From Chromobotia macracanthus (taxonomy: Eukaryota > Chordata > Actinopteri > Cypriniformes > Botiidae), in contig JAZGTH010000115.1 of NCBI GenBank assembly GCA_036877525.1, forward strand, positions 1,664,341 to 1,728,340: a stretch of 64,000 bases of DNA, given 5' to 3'. Positions within the stretch are counted from its first letter, which is position 1, and each line of letters opens with the position of its first letter. The notes under the pieces were generated by a model. That model was not told the DNA's origin, did no database searches, and worked only from the letters and a program-made list of their open reading frames with translations. The translations under genes were made by a program, and so were the position numbers. Shown piece after piece: positions 27,801-41,500 of this stretch.

Positions 27801-30800
27801 TTTCCTATGAGGAACTGTTTCATTCTGATTCACATTCATTTTCATTTGGCCTGAAGCTTATTTAAGGTTAAACAGTGAGTTGCTTCTCTCTTGCTTTCTC
27901 AGTGGGAGCTGCACATTATGAGCTCCCCATCCAGTACGCCACGCTCTCCAGGGCCACGGCCAGACCCAGCAGCCTGCTGATGTCCCGTTCCAAGAGCATC
28001 AGTAACTCGAACCCTGACCTGGCCTCCACACCAGCCACCCCAGATGAGGAGGTGCAGAGAATCATTGGCAGCAAGGTGGGCACCTCCTCTAGCTTCTGAT
28101 TGGTTGTTCAGGTTTGCTTCAGTGGAACTGCTCTGTCCTGTGTTGTTCCTGTCTTAATTGACAGCTGCAAAGAATTGTGTTCAGGAAGTGCTTTGAGGGA
28201 TTATGTTTTTGGTTTATTTACACACGGACTGTAGGTTTGCTCATGTTAAAAATCTGCATTAACTGTACTGTTCTTTCTCCTTCCAGTGTGCTGGCTGAAA
28301 ATCTTAAACTCTTATTCTGCTCTATGTTAACAACATAATTTGGAGTTACCTGACCAAGGGACAGAGCTAAATATAGATGTCAACAGGGTCCAATATGTTA
28401 CGTGATTGGATCTCACCTATCAATCACGTGTTGCATGAAAAAAAGTGTTTTCATCCTTGCTAGACTATTATGTTTGCTGGAATAATATTTAAACCTGCAC
28501 AAGACTTCATGAAGCTTTCCTGGTTCATTTAACATCAACTTGCAATGATAGAGATCTTGTAAAGCAAGTGTGTTGATGTTCAGTTATTATAGGAGTTTAA
28601 AAATAAGCATTCTACTCAAAATGTCAGGTTTTCAATGAGATTGAACTTTAAAATTATATTACAGTAACATGCTAATGTAGGAAGGGATGTTTGTAAACCA
28701 CAGGAGACTCATTTAAGAAATATGCAAGGTGTAAACAGAGATGACCATTTGTGATTGAATCACTTTGAGAAGTACCTTAATACAGGTGTAAACAGGGCCA
28801 GAGATTTATGTGTGTATGGCGGTGGTTGTGATGTTTTCTAATGATTGTGCTTTGATGTTTTGCTGTGGTGCTGCTGTTCCTCTCCCAATCCCTCACCCAC
28901 CCCTCTCCTCCCTCACTGTCTCCCTGACCTCTCACTTCTTCCTCTAAATCAATTCCCTGTTCCCGTTCATGCACTTCCTGCCCTGCCTGCGACACCTGCC
29001 GTCCCTTTGTTGTGCTGTGGTGTGTGATTGTATCGTCGCTGAATGAGCAGGGAATAGACCGCTCACATTCCTGGGTAAACTCTGCTTATGCTCCGGGGGG
29101 CTCCAGGGCCGTGCTCCGCCGGAACCCAAACTCCAGCTGTGAGCTCAAGCAGGTGCCAGTCAAACCTCTCCCTACTGTCTTGAACCATAAGTCAAAATGA
29201 CCTGTTACTGTGTCACACCCTACAGCCTTACATTCATTGTTAATGTGTCAAATCTTACACTCATCATACTAACATTACTTATTATTTTGTTATTGTCTAA
29301 AGCTGTAAACCAAATGTTACTGTCTCTATTTAAACCTTATGTCCTAACATTATGTATAATAGGTTCATAACCAACACCCCAACATTACTTGTTACCACCC
29401 TAAATACAAATATACTTGTAACCCCATGTTATTTTAATGTCAAATGTCATAATTTAGTTTCTCAGCATCTCAAATTCAACATATAGCTAATACATACTGA
29501 TGTTTCAGCGCTAAACTCACTGCTTTCATTTCAGCATCACTTACCTCATCAGTGTTACTGTGCTTGCCACTCTTTGATTGTTTTATGTGCGTCATTGAAT
29601 GAGTGTGAATGGTTTTGTGTCTCTGCTGCTTCATCATCATTCACCTCCTCATCCTCATCCCTTTCCTCCTCCTGCTCGTCAAAATAAGCCAGGAGAAACT
29701 TTAATTAAACTTTAATTTAAACTTTAATTACCAGCAATACTAACATCATTGCATAGCTCTCACAGTGATGGAAAGATAAAACCCAGGTTGCAGTATTAAT
29801 TAAAATATTGTTGATTGTTACATGCTGCTGTGGAATATTTGATTCTGATTGGTTAATTGCTGTGTTCCGCATTCGGATATTTTTGCAAAAATATATGACT
29901 GTTTTTCTATATAAAAATAACTAATAAAAAATAATAATCATTTCTCATGAATATTTATAACTGAGAAACGTTTTATTTTGAGTATGTTTCTACAATAACT
30001 GATCAGTTTGTTATAGGACCTGGGTTTGTACATCCGGCAGACCACATTTCATTCTTTCCTGATTTTCTCTTAATCTTCCTTGTTTTCCATCATCCTCATC
30101 ATCATTCTCCTGTGCTCACCCACTGGTCTGCAGGCCAGTGAGCGTGGCTGTAATCGCATGTCTGCCTTCATCGAGACTGCCTCCATTCTCTGCCCCCCCT
30201 CCAGGCAGATCGCCAAGAAGGTAGAGCCGCATACTCATTCACTCACTCATTCTCACTCTCTCACTTGCCGACTTACTCTTTCAATCATTCTCAGTCATTC
30301 ATTCACACACTCATTTGTCTCCTCATCCATTCTTCAGCCACATATTTTATCATTCCAAAGATTTACATTCCTAAGATTCTTGTTGTTACTAAGCTGTGTG
30401 TGAATGGAATGCGTGCATGTTTGTGTGCATGCATCTGATTCATCTTCGTGTTTTTGAATGATTTTCTGTGTTCAGTTGCTTCATGAAGAGCTGGCTCTCC
30501 AGTGGGTGGTGAGCACCAGCAATGTAAGAGAAGCGTCTCTACAGCAGGCCTGGTTCTTCTTCCAGCTTATGGTCAGTGCCTATTTCTGTCCCTCCAAACC
30601 GGTTTTCAAACCTTTTCCTTAAAATGTATTTATTTCAACTAAATTTACAGTGGTTTTATGGTTTAAAGTTTTGATGTGTTGAATATACAGAAAAAAGCAA
30701 ATTTTGCATGAATTAGTCCTTTAACAGCTCTACACATTAATTGAATTATTTTGCTGAACTCCAGATTTATCAAACCAGTGTTTGGTGTGTTCTTTGTAAG

Positions 30801-33800
30801 GCACTATAAATTCTTGAGATATCACTCTTTCTTCTGTGTGTGACAACAGGTGAAGAGCATGGCCCATCATCTCTTCCTGTCCTCACGTCTGGACATGCCC
30901 CGACGCCTGCGCTTTCCAGACCGCTTTGTAGACGATATCGCTGCCCTGGTGTGTGCCATCAGTGCAGACATAGCCAGCAGATATCACAAGGTAAGACTCA
31001 ATTTACTGCTGGAGAACACAGATCCTCACGGACATGCTGCAGATAAGCTCTGCCAATTTATGGTACTTTCGGCTGTGTTTTATGGCTGTTTACTTGTGTT
31101 GTTTTTGAAGGCAGAGATGAATCCACAGGATGCATGCTTATCTCTGTCTGGCTCTCTATGTGTGTGTGTTTCAGGATGTGGAGCTGGTGGAAAGGTTAAA
31201 CAACAGTCTGGCTTTTTTCCTCAACGACCTGCTCTCTCTCATGGACAGAGGCTTTGTTTTCAACCTCATCCGCTCTTATTATAAACAGGTACATAAACAT
31301 ACACACTTGTGTGTTTTTCTTTCATTCATTCAAAGCGTTATTTACGTGGGAAAGAGGCATATTTGTGCCAAAAAATTACAAAGGTTTAATTATAACACTT
31401 AAATGGCGCATCGCTATTTTAATAAATTTTTTAGCTGGCTAAATAGGACAGTGAGCAGTAAGCAAATAAGGTTTTTAGGCTAAAAAACAGCATGTTAAAG
31501 TGCCACAGCTGTTAATTGTGACATTTTCTACAAACTGTTTGTTGTGTCTTCAGATCAATAATAAGCTGCACACAGCGCAGAACCCAAGCACTCTAACAGC
31601 ACTGAGGATGGACTTCATACGTATCGTATGCAGTCATGAACACTACGTCACCCTGAATTTGCCCTGTGCCATACTCAGCCCCCCTGCCTCCCCTTCACCC
31701 TCCACATCCTCCACAACCTCTCAGGTAAACACAATACACACACACAGACACACACACTGGTAGTCTCATAGAGGTTCACTCTACCAGGGTAATGATATGT
31801 TTACTAAGCTGTCTAAATGTGTGCCATAAAATAGACTTCTGTTTTATTTACAGCTATTTATAAAGTTTATAGACTAACCCACACCCTAACAGAAAACATT
31901 TTTAGAGAAAAAAAACTTATTTACTTTATAAAGAGTTTTTTTCAAACGAGGACATCCCAAATGTTCCCAAAGGAAAAAAATTGTTGTATTTAGCACATTT
32001 CTGGGCAAATGTTCCCAAACATTCCCAAAGATTGGTAAATAGTTTCTCATACTCACACACACAGTGTTTTGCTTTTACACCCTCTGGAGCACTTGCCTTA
32101 TGTTTACTTGCATTGTAAGTGCAGTTTGTGGAAAAACAAATGAGGAAGTCAGAATTTATTAGCATTATGCCACAAATGTTGCTGATAGAGATTAACTTTT
32201 GTCCAACCTGAAACGTTCCTTAATACTTAATTTACAGTAATGATTGCTTATGTGAAGTCATTGGACATAAGGATTTCAATTAGAATGCGGCAAATTTATT
32301 TTTGTTTTTCTCTCTTGAGAGCTGGAGTGATATGTTCTCTTGAGAAAGAGAAACACTTTTGTAAATGTTTATAGAAACTGACCGCATTCACATAATCCTC
32401 AGAAATAAAGTGTTAGTGGTGTGGTGTTTCCTGACGTTTGTAATCGTGCAGTGAAGTGTTTCCCACAGTAAAGCTGGAGACTGAAGTGTAAATCCTGTCA
32501 TGACAGATGTGTTGACATGAGCATCACACTGTCAGTGGAGTTACTGTAGTAAATCATTGCACTGGGCTTCAGTCTGGTGATGGTGCTGAAGCAGGTTTCC
32601 TCTCTCTCTCCTGTAGAGTTCAGCTTTCTCCTGTCACGTTCAGGATCAGGGTGTTGTCAGCATGTTCGAACTGTCTGTGCCTTTCCGTCAGCAGCATTTT
32701 CTCTCTGGTGTGCTGCTGTCTGAACTATCTCTCGTCCTTGAGCCAGATGGAGAGGGGTGAGACACCCAACCACCCACCCACACACCCACTTTACTAGGGA
32801 TGCAACAATATAGACATTGTTGGCTTACAGAAACCTGATTTATTAATTTCAGATTTTTCTGTTTCGTAACTTAGTAAAAATAAATTCAAAGAAATACCTA
32901 CAAAACAAATAACAATATATAAATAAAAAATAATCATATAAATTAAATAAACTGCTTAAATTTTACAAAGTACAATAAATGATTCATATAGACAGAAAGA
33001 ACAGCCTGTTTTACAGCTTACAGAGTAGCCTATAAGCCTAAACTGTTTTTTCTGTAAACAGTAGAACTTTAGAAACCTGGCATGGAAGAAGAGTAAGTTG
33101 AGTTTAATATAAAAAAAATAAGGTGTGACACGATGAGCCTAATCAGACTGATACTACTAATACAAGCACATAGTTATGAATACAGATAAGCAGGCCCACA
33201 TGGAATTTGCACCCTCTAAAATCAGTGCAGATCGTGCAGAAAACAAATTTGAATTATGGTCACCAGTTTATCATGCATTCCTATGTTCCTATTTTTAAGG
33301 TGCCCATAGTCATAGGTACCTAAAATAACCAGATATAACACCTCAGATCACACAGCTAACACCTCGTTATATTTCTCCCCTCTTGCAGTTTGTTCTTCCT
33401 ACACAAGAAAGCCATTAGTGCTCTGCATTCTCTGCTATGCAGTCACGACGCAGACCCCCGCTACACAGACCCTCAGGTCCGCTCTCACATCGCCCAACTC
33501 TACCTGCCACTCATCCCCATTGTCATGGAAACTCTGCCCCAGCTTCATGACTTCACCGGTCAGATAGTCTCTTGAACCTGAGCACCCACAATACACCAGC
33601 CTGCTTATTGCTTCCATTATTGCCTCCATTATTTATATGAACTCTTTGTTTATGAGTTGAATAGTCTTTTAAAGGTCAGAGCTCCAGAGAGCCATTCAAA
33701 TAGCTGAACAAAAGTTTTATTTCAGCTGAGATGAATATCTTTCTACTTTTGTGTGTCACAGACACGTCCCCTCAGCGTGTGCGTCACGCTTCTGCGCTTG

Positions 33801-35517
33801 TTGAAGATAACGACCCAGACAACGGCACCATCAGCCAGTCTGTTGCTATGGCAATAGCTGGCTCACCACTCCCCCATTCCAAAGCCAACCCTTTTACTTT
33901 ACCTACGGTGGTAAGTACCTGCTGACAGATAAATCATTTGATTTAAATCCACATCCAAGTGCAACAAGCAAAAAGAAGTTTCACTTATACACAGCTTTGT
34001 TCCCCAAACAGATATAACAAAAAGACTAATAAAGGAAAGAGAAACACTTGTGATATTTTATGTTGTTCTGGAATTTTTCTGCAATGATATTTCACCTGCA
34101 GAGCCTCATCATCACCATTAGAGGAGCCCTTTACACACACTTAAACACTCCTAATGCTGCAGCACCGCTGTTCATCACTAGAGGTGGTGCAGTTACTTGT
34201 ATGCTTTTCCCCACAAGGGGGCTTTCTGTCCATGTGAATCTGCTGGCCATTAGTAAATATTAATGGCTTGTGTACTGCTGAGGAAATGAGTTCTCTTGAG
34301 TGTTTATTATGCATATGGGTGTGCAAGGACATCCTCTGTATGTGACTGCCCCAAACAGGCTGCCGGTTGTAATGTCTAACAAGTCTATGGCATTGTTGGG
34401 GGTTTTTTTTTAGATGTGCGGGTTGTAAAACTATGTTTGTATGTATGTGTTTGTGTGTGTGGTGTGAAGCTGTGTTTGTGTGTGGAGTGTAAAGCTGTGT
34501 TTGTGTGTGGGGTGTAAAGCTGTGTTTGTGTGTGGGGTGTAAAGCTGTGTGTGGGGTGTAAAGCTGTGTTTGTGTGTGGGGTGTAGAGCTGTGTTTGCGT
34601 TGCATGTGAAGTGTAAAGCTGTGTTTGTGTCCCTCTCAGGCCGCTCGTCCCTGCAGTGCACTCTCTGCTGAGTGCAGCAGGACTCTGCTGGCGTGTTTCC
34701 TGTGGGTATGGAAGAATGCTGATGGCAGTTTGCTGGAGCGCTGGGTCTCAGACCTGTCTGTTCCACAGATCAACCGCTTGCTTGATCTTCTGCACCTCTG
34801 TCTGTCCTGTTTCGAATACAAGGTACATCCACTCCCATCATTCTCAAATAACTGATATGGCTTTTCAGCAGGGTTTCTGATGATCAGTATAGTTACATTA
34901 ACCCCTTTTGATTGGCCAAAAAAACACATTTATTGCCTATTACACAAACAGGCCTGTTAATCTGCATTGTTCATGAGTCAGTCACGTATTCTCAATACCA
35001 TATAAATATTTTGATACTCCTACATTTAGTTATTTTTTTATGTTTACCTTTTTATCTTTTAGACAGTCAAAATATTTATCTGTAAACTCTTTCTGACCGT
35101 CCTGTTCTCAGGGGAAGAAAACGCTGGAGCGCATCAACAGTCTGACCTTTAAGAAATCTCAGGACATGAAGGCCCGCCTGGAGGAGGCCATACTGGGCAC
35201 CATCGGAGCAAGACAGGAGATGGTCCGTCGCTGCAGAGGTACAAACAAACGAACTGTGTTTGAGTGAACGTAGCAACATTGAGCTTTATTCATCTCTGTC
35301 CCTGTGTTCTTCAGAGCGGAGTCCTTATGGAGGTCAGGAGAACGTCCGCTGGAGGAAGAATGTCACCCACTGGAGGCAGAATGCAGACAGAGTGGACAAG
35401 TACATATCTCACTCTGACACCTTTCCATGTGGTTTACGCTTTTACTCGATGTCTGTAATGCTGCTTTGGTTGTTGTCTGTCGACTTAATAAACACGTAAT
35501 CACAGGGTACACGTCAG

Positions 35518-35561
<44 letters not shown>

Positions 35562-38500
35562 GGGTGGGCACTATGAATAGCGTACTGTAAACACTGTGTC
35601 TGTGCAGAAGCAAGGCAGAGGTGGAGCAGGAGTCTGTAGTGGATGGAAACTTGGCCACAGAAGCTGCTTTAATAGTCCTGGACACACTGGAGATCATAGT
35701 GAAAGTAAAGGAGGCTTTGTCTCTCTATCTGTCTCTCTCTCAATCTGTCCCTCTCCCTGTCCTTCGTTCTTCCAAATTTTTTAACCTTAATGTTTTATTA
35801 AATTGCATTTCCCACACACTGTGTTCTACAGCACAATAAAGGCTGCTTTTATGTGTGTGTGTCAGACGGTGGTGATGTCAGAGCTGAAGGAGAGCGTGTT
35901 GGGTGGAGTACTCAGAGTGCTCCTACACAGTATGGCAGGAAACCAGAGCGCCCTCTTCCTGCAGCACTGCTTCAACACACAGAGAGCTCTGGTTTACAAG
36001 GTGTGTGTATTTTGAACTGCCATTGGTGATGTTCAATTATGTAAACTACTACTTAACACCATTGCAACCAGCAATGCCCTGGCAACTACCCACAAGCAGA
36101 TTTTACATGGGCATTAAGCTTAAAGATCTTAAAATCTATTTATTCTGTCTTGTTTATACTAGGGGTGTGAGAAAAAGGTGATTCTCTGATACATCATTTG
36201 TCACATACATCAAGGCGATTCTTTCTCTGGGTCTACTCTTAAAAATTCAAAGTCAAGTTACAGCTGAGTGCACGTCAGTGTTATACTGAAATTAGACTAC
36301 CTGTCAGATTGTGACTCCCCTAATTCTGTCACAGTTGCTTTCAAATTTGAGGGTGCAGATCATAGTTTGTCCATCTTTGTCCAAATCAACTGTATTTGCT
36401 AGGTTATGTCCATCTGGGAACATTTATTATTCTATTTCCAGTGCACGCTCAGTCATGAATTCAAATGAATGCAGAATAGCTTTAGAATCGCAATGCATCA
36501 AAGAATCGACTTTCTTGCATCCCTAGGTTATACTATCTTTGTTATAGTGTTTGTATCTTAGACTTCTGGTTTTATAAGACATTACAGTTTGGTCACATCT
36601 GTATGTTTATGATCAGTCGATGGACTGTATAATTCACAAAGCAGTTGGCAGAAGAGACTAAGCTCTGTATATGTGTTTAGTTCCCAGAGATGTTGTTTGA
36701 GGAGGACACAGAGCTGTGTGCTGATCTGTGTTTGCGATTACTGCGTCACTGCAGCAGTAGCGTAAGCTCTGTACGCAGCCATGCCAGCGCCTCCCTGTAC
36801 CTGCTCATGAGACAGAACTTTGAGATCGGCAATGTAAGGCACATTGTCACGTTAAACTGCTGTGTAGGACACCCGTGCTTATAGACTTCTTCAGATGTGG
36901 AGTAAATGTTGTCTGGTAAACTTTGTCTGTTGTGTCTGTAGAATTTTGCCCGTGTGAAGATGCAGGTCACCATGTCTCTGTCTTCACTTGTGGGAACCTC
37001 CCAGACCTTCAATGAGGAGTACTTGCGTCGCTCTTTAAAGACCATTCTGACATATGCTGAGGATGACCTGGAGCTCAGAGATTCACCCTTTCCTGAGCAG
37101 GTATCACACAAGTCACTTTTGGGTGGTTTTGGATAAAGATATCTTAGATGGGTCACCAAAAGCTTGTTTTGAGGCAGCAGTAAGTAAGTCCCCATTATTG
37201 TGCCCTTGAATAAAGCACTTCAAGGAGTAATCCACTGAAAAATGAAGATGGAAAATATTTTACTCATGTCTCATGAGTAAAGCCTCATGTCATACCAAAC
37301 ACATAGGACTTTGATATGTTGAACCTACTCTGTCAAGCCACAAAAGTACTAAAAATGTAGAGTTCGTATAACTAGTACAACAATCAAGTAGTGCAACAAG
37401 AGTGTGTTATCCAAGTACTGTATTCTTCAAGCACTATACAATACTTTTGTACTTTTAAGGAATATATGACTTCTATATCTGCTAAATGACTAAATGTAAA
37501 TGTAAATGAATATATGACTTATATCAGAGAAAAATGATCAACAGATTTAAAAGCTGTGGAGTCTGGTTTCTTTATTTACAGCATCTCTTCTTCTCTGTCA
37601 TCTCTCTAGGTACAGGACCTTGTCTTCAACCTGCACATGATTCTGACAGACACTGTGAAGATGAAGGAACACCAGCAGGACCCAGAGATGCTCATAGACC
37701 TCATGTACAGGTCAGCGCTCTTCCTTCATAAAAACATGAGTAAAGTTGATCCTGTGCTGTGTGTACAAATCCCTCTTCTTTTTATGTAGGATTGCTAAGG
37801 GTTATCAGAACTCTCCGGATCTGAGACTTACCTGGCTGCAGAACATGGCAGGGAAGCACTCTGAAAGGGGGAACCACGCAGAGGCAGCACATTGCCTTGT
37901 TCATAGTGCTGCCCTGGTGGCCGAGTATCTTAACATGCTTGAAGATTGCCGCTACCTCCCCATCGGCTGTGTGTCCTTCCAGGTAAATTGTGTTTGTGTT
38001 TATGTATTGGGCTAGTAAGCAGGCATTACACTCATAAAATGCAAGTAATCAAATTATACTGTTTGAAACAAAGCGAATCAAACACTCACTTTGTTCAAAA
38101 CACAAAGTATTGTTCAAAACACAAAGTATTTTGAACAATTTTATTTTGCCCACATTCATGTAAATAAAGTGCTGTAATGCTGCTGAATAAAAGGAAAAAT
38201 TCATATTTGTAATTTGTAAATTAATAATAAGATCATAATAATCATAAGATTAGTATTTATACAAGCAGTGTCATAAATTTACAAAAATGTTACACAAATA
38301 TACAAAAACCCATTTTTATAATGTTCAGTGTTTTATATTGAAAGACAGAAAAGGAAATGTAAAGCACATTCACATGCCATTTTGTTTGGTTGCTGTAAAA
38401 ATAATTTTTAGAATAGGACAAAACCTGATCAAACTAAATCGAACCATGAGGTTTGTGAATTGTTACACTGAACGCCACATGCTTTTTAGCACCCTTGACC

Positions 38501-41500
38501 CTGAGATTACATTTCACAGAGTATTTCATCCAATGTGTTGGAGGAGTCAGCAGTGTCTGATGATATCCTGTCCCCAGAGGAGGAGGGCATCTGTTCGGGA
38601 AAGTACTTCAGTGAGTCGGGGCTTGTGGGGCTTTTGGAGCAAGCAGCTGCCTCTTTCAACATGGTGAGAGCTCCATTATTCTCATGAGTCACATCATTTA
38701 CTCTGCAGTCATGGAATAGAGTCAAAGGGATTTAGACTCTACTGCCACCCATTTTTATGGTTTTAACTCTTAGATCAGTGATGGTCTGACCACTGTCTCT
38801 GTCTCTCCTCCAGGCTGCTATGTATGAGGCCATAAATGAGGTATATAAGATCCTCTGTCCTATTCACGAGGCCAACCGAGACTTCAAGAAGCTTGCCTCT
38901 GTCCATGGAAAACTGCAGGATGCCTTCAACAAAGTGTATAATCAGGTTTGTTGAAACAGTCTGTGAGCTCTACCTGGTTGTAGTCATGTTCGGATCATTG
39001 TTTTTCCACCGTGTGTGGAAATGTTAGGTGTTTAATTATTGTGTGTTCTCTGTTTTGTCGGTGATGATGTGTCCCCTGCTGTGTCCACACACAGAGTTCA
39101 GGATGGGAGGTAGAGCTTATTGATTTTACCGTGCTTCTGGATTTACCAGTACCATGTGTGGCACAGTTTGTATTTGCAGATTTCTTTCTTCCTTCCACTA
39201 AAGAAAACTGTCTCTGGTCTTTATCTCTTTTCATGTCTCTGGTGGGCCCCACTTCGCCTGCGTGTGGCCTGTGCTCTCTGGATGTTTTCCTGGTGAGTGC
39301 ACAGAGATGAACTTTGGTTACTTAAGCTGTTTCATCACACTCTGAGATTCACTGTCTCTAACACACTTATGTAAAGCCATTTCACAAGAATGGCAGAAGT
39401 CAGTGATGTTCAACCATCATTGTTGTTGCCTTAGGCACGATGTGTCTGAAACAGAGTGAAGTGATGCTGTTTGGCTTTTATGTGCCACTTAGTATTCAGT
39501 GGCTCTCCTCTCTCTTTATGTCCTCAATGTTCAGGTCACAGAGGATGTTCGGCACCTACTTCCGTGTGGGCTTCTACGGATGCCGCTTTGGTGATCTGGA
39601 TGAGCAGGAGTTTGTTTACAAAGAGCCTTCAATCACCAAACTGGCTGAGATCTCACACAGACTAGAGGTGCGTCTATGTTAGAAATATTGATGATAATGA
39701 CAAATATTAAGAATGTAAGATATAAATGGTAGATTTTCATGACCCAGGTCAAAGGTCACAGATTAGCAGACCACTCTTAGACTGGACCATTCTTAAATCC
39801 GGATCTGAACTATAATCTGCTTCAAATGATGCTTCTGATATGATCATTTGTCAGATTTATGTTTGGTTTCTGTTGTAGGAGTTTTACTCTGAACGATTTG
39901 GTGATGATGTGGTGGCGATCATCAAGGACTCCAACCCTGTTGACAAGAACAAGCTGGACCCCAATAAGGTCAGATAAGAACTTGTGCCATGAGGACAGAA
40001 GGTCTTTTTTTTTTTAACAAGGACACAAATATGTATTCACTTAAAATTTCTTTTATTAGTTATGAGTTATGAATTTCAGAAATTGAGTCAGATACTGACC
40101 CATGCTATGTTGATGTTCTCAGGCATACCTTCAGATCACGTATGTGGAGCCCTTCTTCGACACTTACGAGCTGAAGGAGCGCGTCACATACTTTGACAAA
40201 AACTACAACCTGCGCACATTCATGTACTGCACGCCCTTCACGCTGGACGGCCGGGCTCATGGCGACCTGCATGAGCAGTACAAACGCAAGACCATCCTCA
40301 CCACCTCCCACGCCTTCCCCTACATCAAGACCCGCATCAATGTCATCCACAAAGAGGAGGTGTGGGAAACATCTGCTTCTGGGATTCGTGCATTCTTACT
40401 ACATACAGCATTTTCTATTTGTAGTTCCTCTATGCTGCAGATCATTCTGATGCCGATGGAAGTGGCGATTGAGGACATGCAGAAGAAAACACAGGAACTG
40501 GCCTTCGCCACTCATCAGGACCCTGCTGACTCAAAGATGCTCCAGATGGTGCTTCAGGGTTGTGTGGGCACCACTGTGAATCAGGTAATCTTTAGAGTAA
40601 ATATTTTTTTCTCAATAATATTGATTTGTTTTGTGGGTGTACATCACTGTTGTCTGTTGTATAGGGTCCACTGGAGGTGGCTCAGGTCTTCCTGTCTGAA
40701 ATTCCAGAGGACCCCAAGCTCTTCCGGCATCACAATAAATTGCGTCTCTGCTTTAAAGACTTAACCAAAAGGTGGAGAGAATATTTTTATGCACATTCTT
40801 ACATACAAACATGCCCACTTGTCAGTTGAAGACCTGATCTTGAGACCAAACAGATATGGCGAGGCAACAGCCAATTGGCATTGGTCACCACTATTGGTTT
40901 GAGGTGTCCCAGGGTTTAAACTTTTTTACTTTGAGCCTCAAGGCATCTGGTCTTGGGTTTGGTCGGGATTTCAGGGGTTTGGTCCTGACTCCTGCTCTGC
41001 CTGTTTTACAAAGCTCTTAAACAACTTTAATCAACTAATTCTTTACTCAGGTGTGAGGATGCTCTAAGAAAGAACAAGTCTTTGATTGGTCCAGATCAGA
41101 AAGATTACCATCGAGAACTGGAGCGGAACTACACTAAGCTTAAAGAAGCTCTGTTTCCTCTTATCAACCGCAAAATCCCTCAACTCTATAGACCACTTCC
41201 TCTGCCAACCCCGCCAACACAGAGGTAAGAGCACATACATACACATCTTCTTTAAAAATTAGGCTTTGTTTCAGATCGGGCTTATTAAAAATAAATGCAC
41301 CCTGACTCTCCCAAGTTGTGTAGCAGCCAGCCAATCAGAATGGAACTTCTGGGTCATTTTTCTGTTTTGGTTGAAGCCAATACATACAGTTGAGAGCTGA
41401 GATCCATGACCCAGACCCGAAGAAAAACAATTTTAAAAACCAGAATTTTAAGCAGAGTGGATTTATCAATTCTTGCTTTTCTTCACAGGAATTCTCTTAG

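Noticed and set aside
29815..30030. Block around GATTCTGATTGGTTAATTGC resembling a fish DNA-transposon end
   Set aside because: Family impression only; boundaries and inverted ends could not be set.
32795..33345. Possible hAT-like element starting AGGGATGCAACAAT
   Set aside because: The start resembles hAT ends, but no paired right end or target duplication was found.
34141..34605. 154-codon minus-strand frame rich in TPHT repeats
   Set aside because: It reads through the 25-bp minisatellite before dock6 exon 30, so the repeats are a by-product.
34431..34766. 111-codon minus-strand frame with TNTALHPTHKHS repeats
   Set aside because: Same minisatellite in another frame, overlapping a real dock6 exon on the plus strand.
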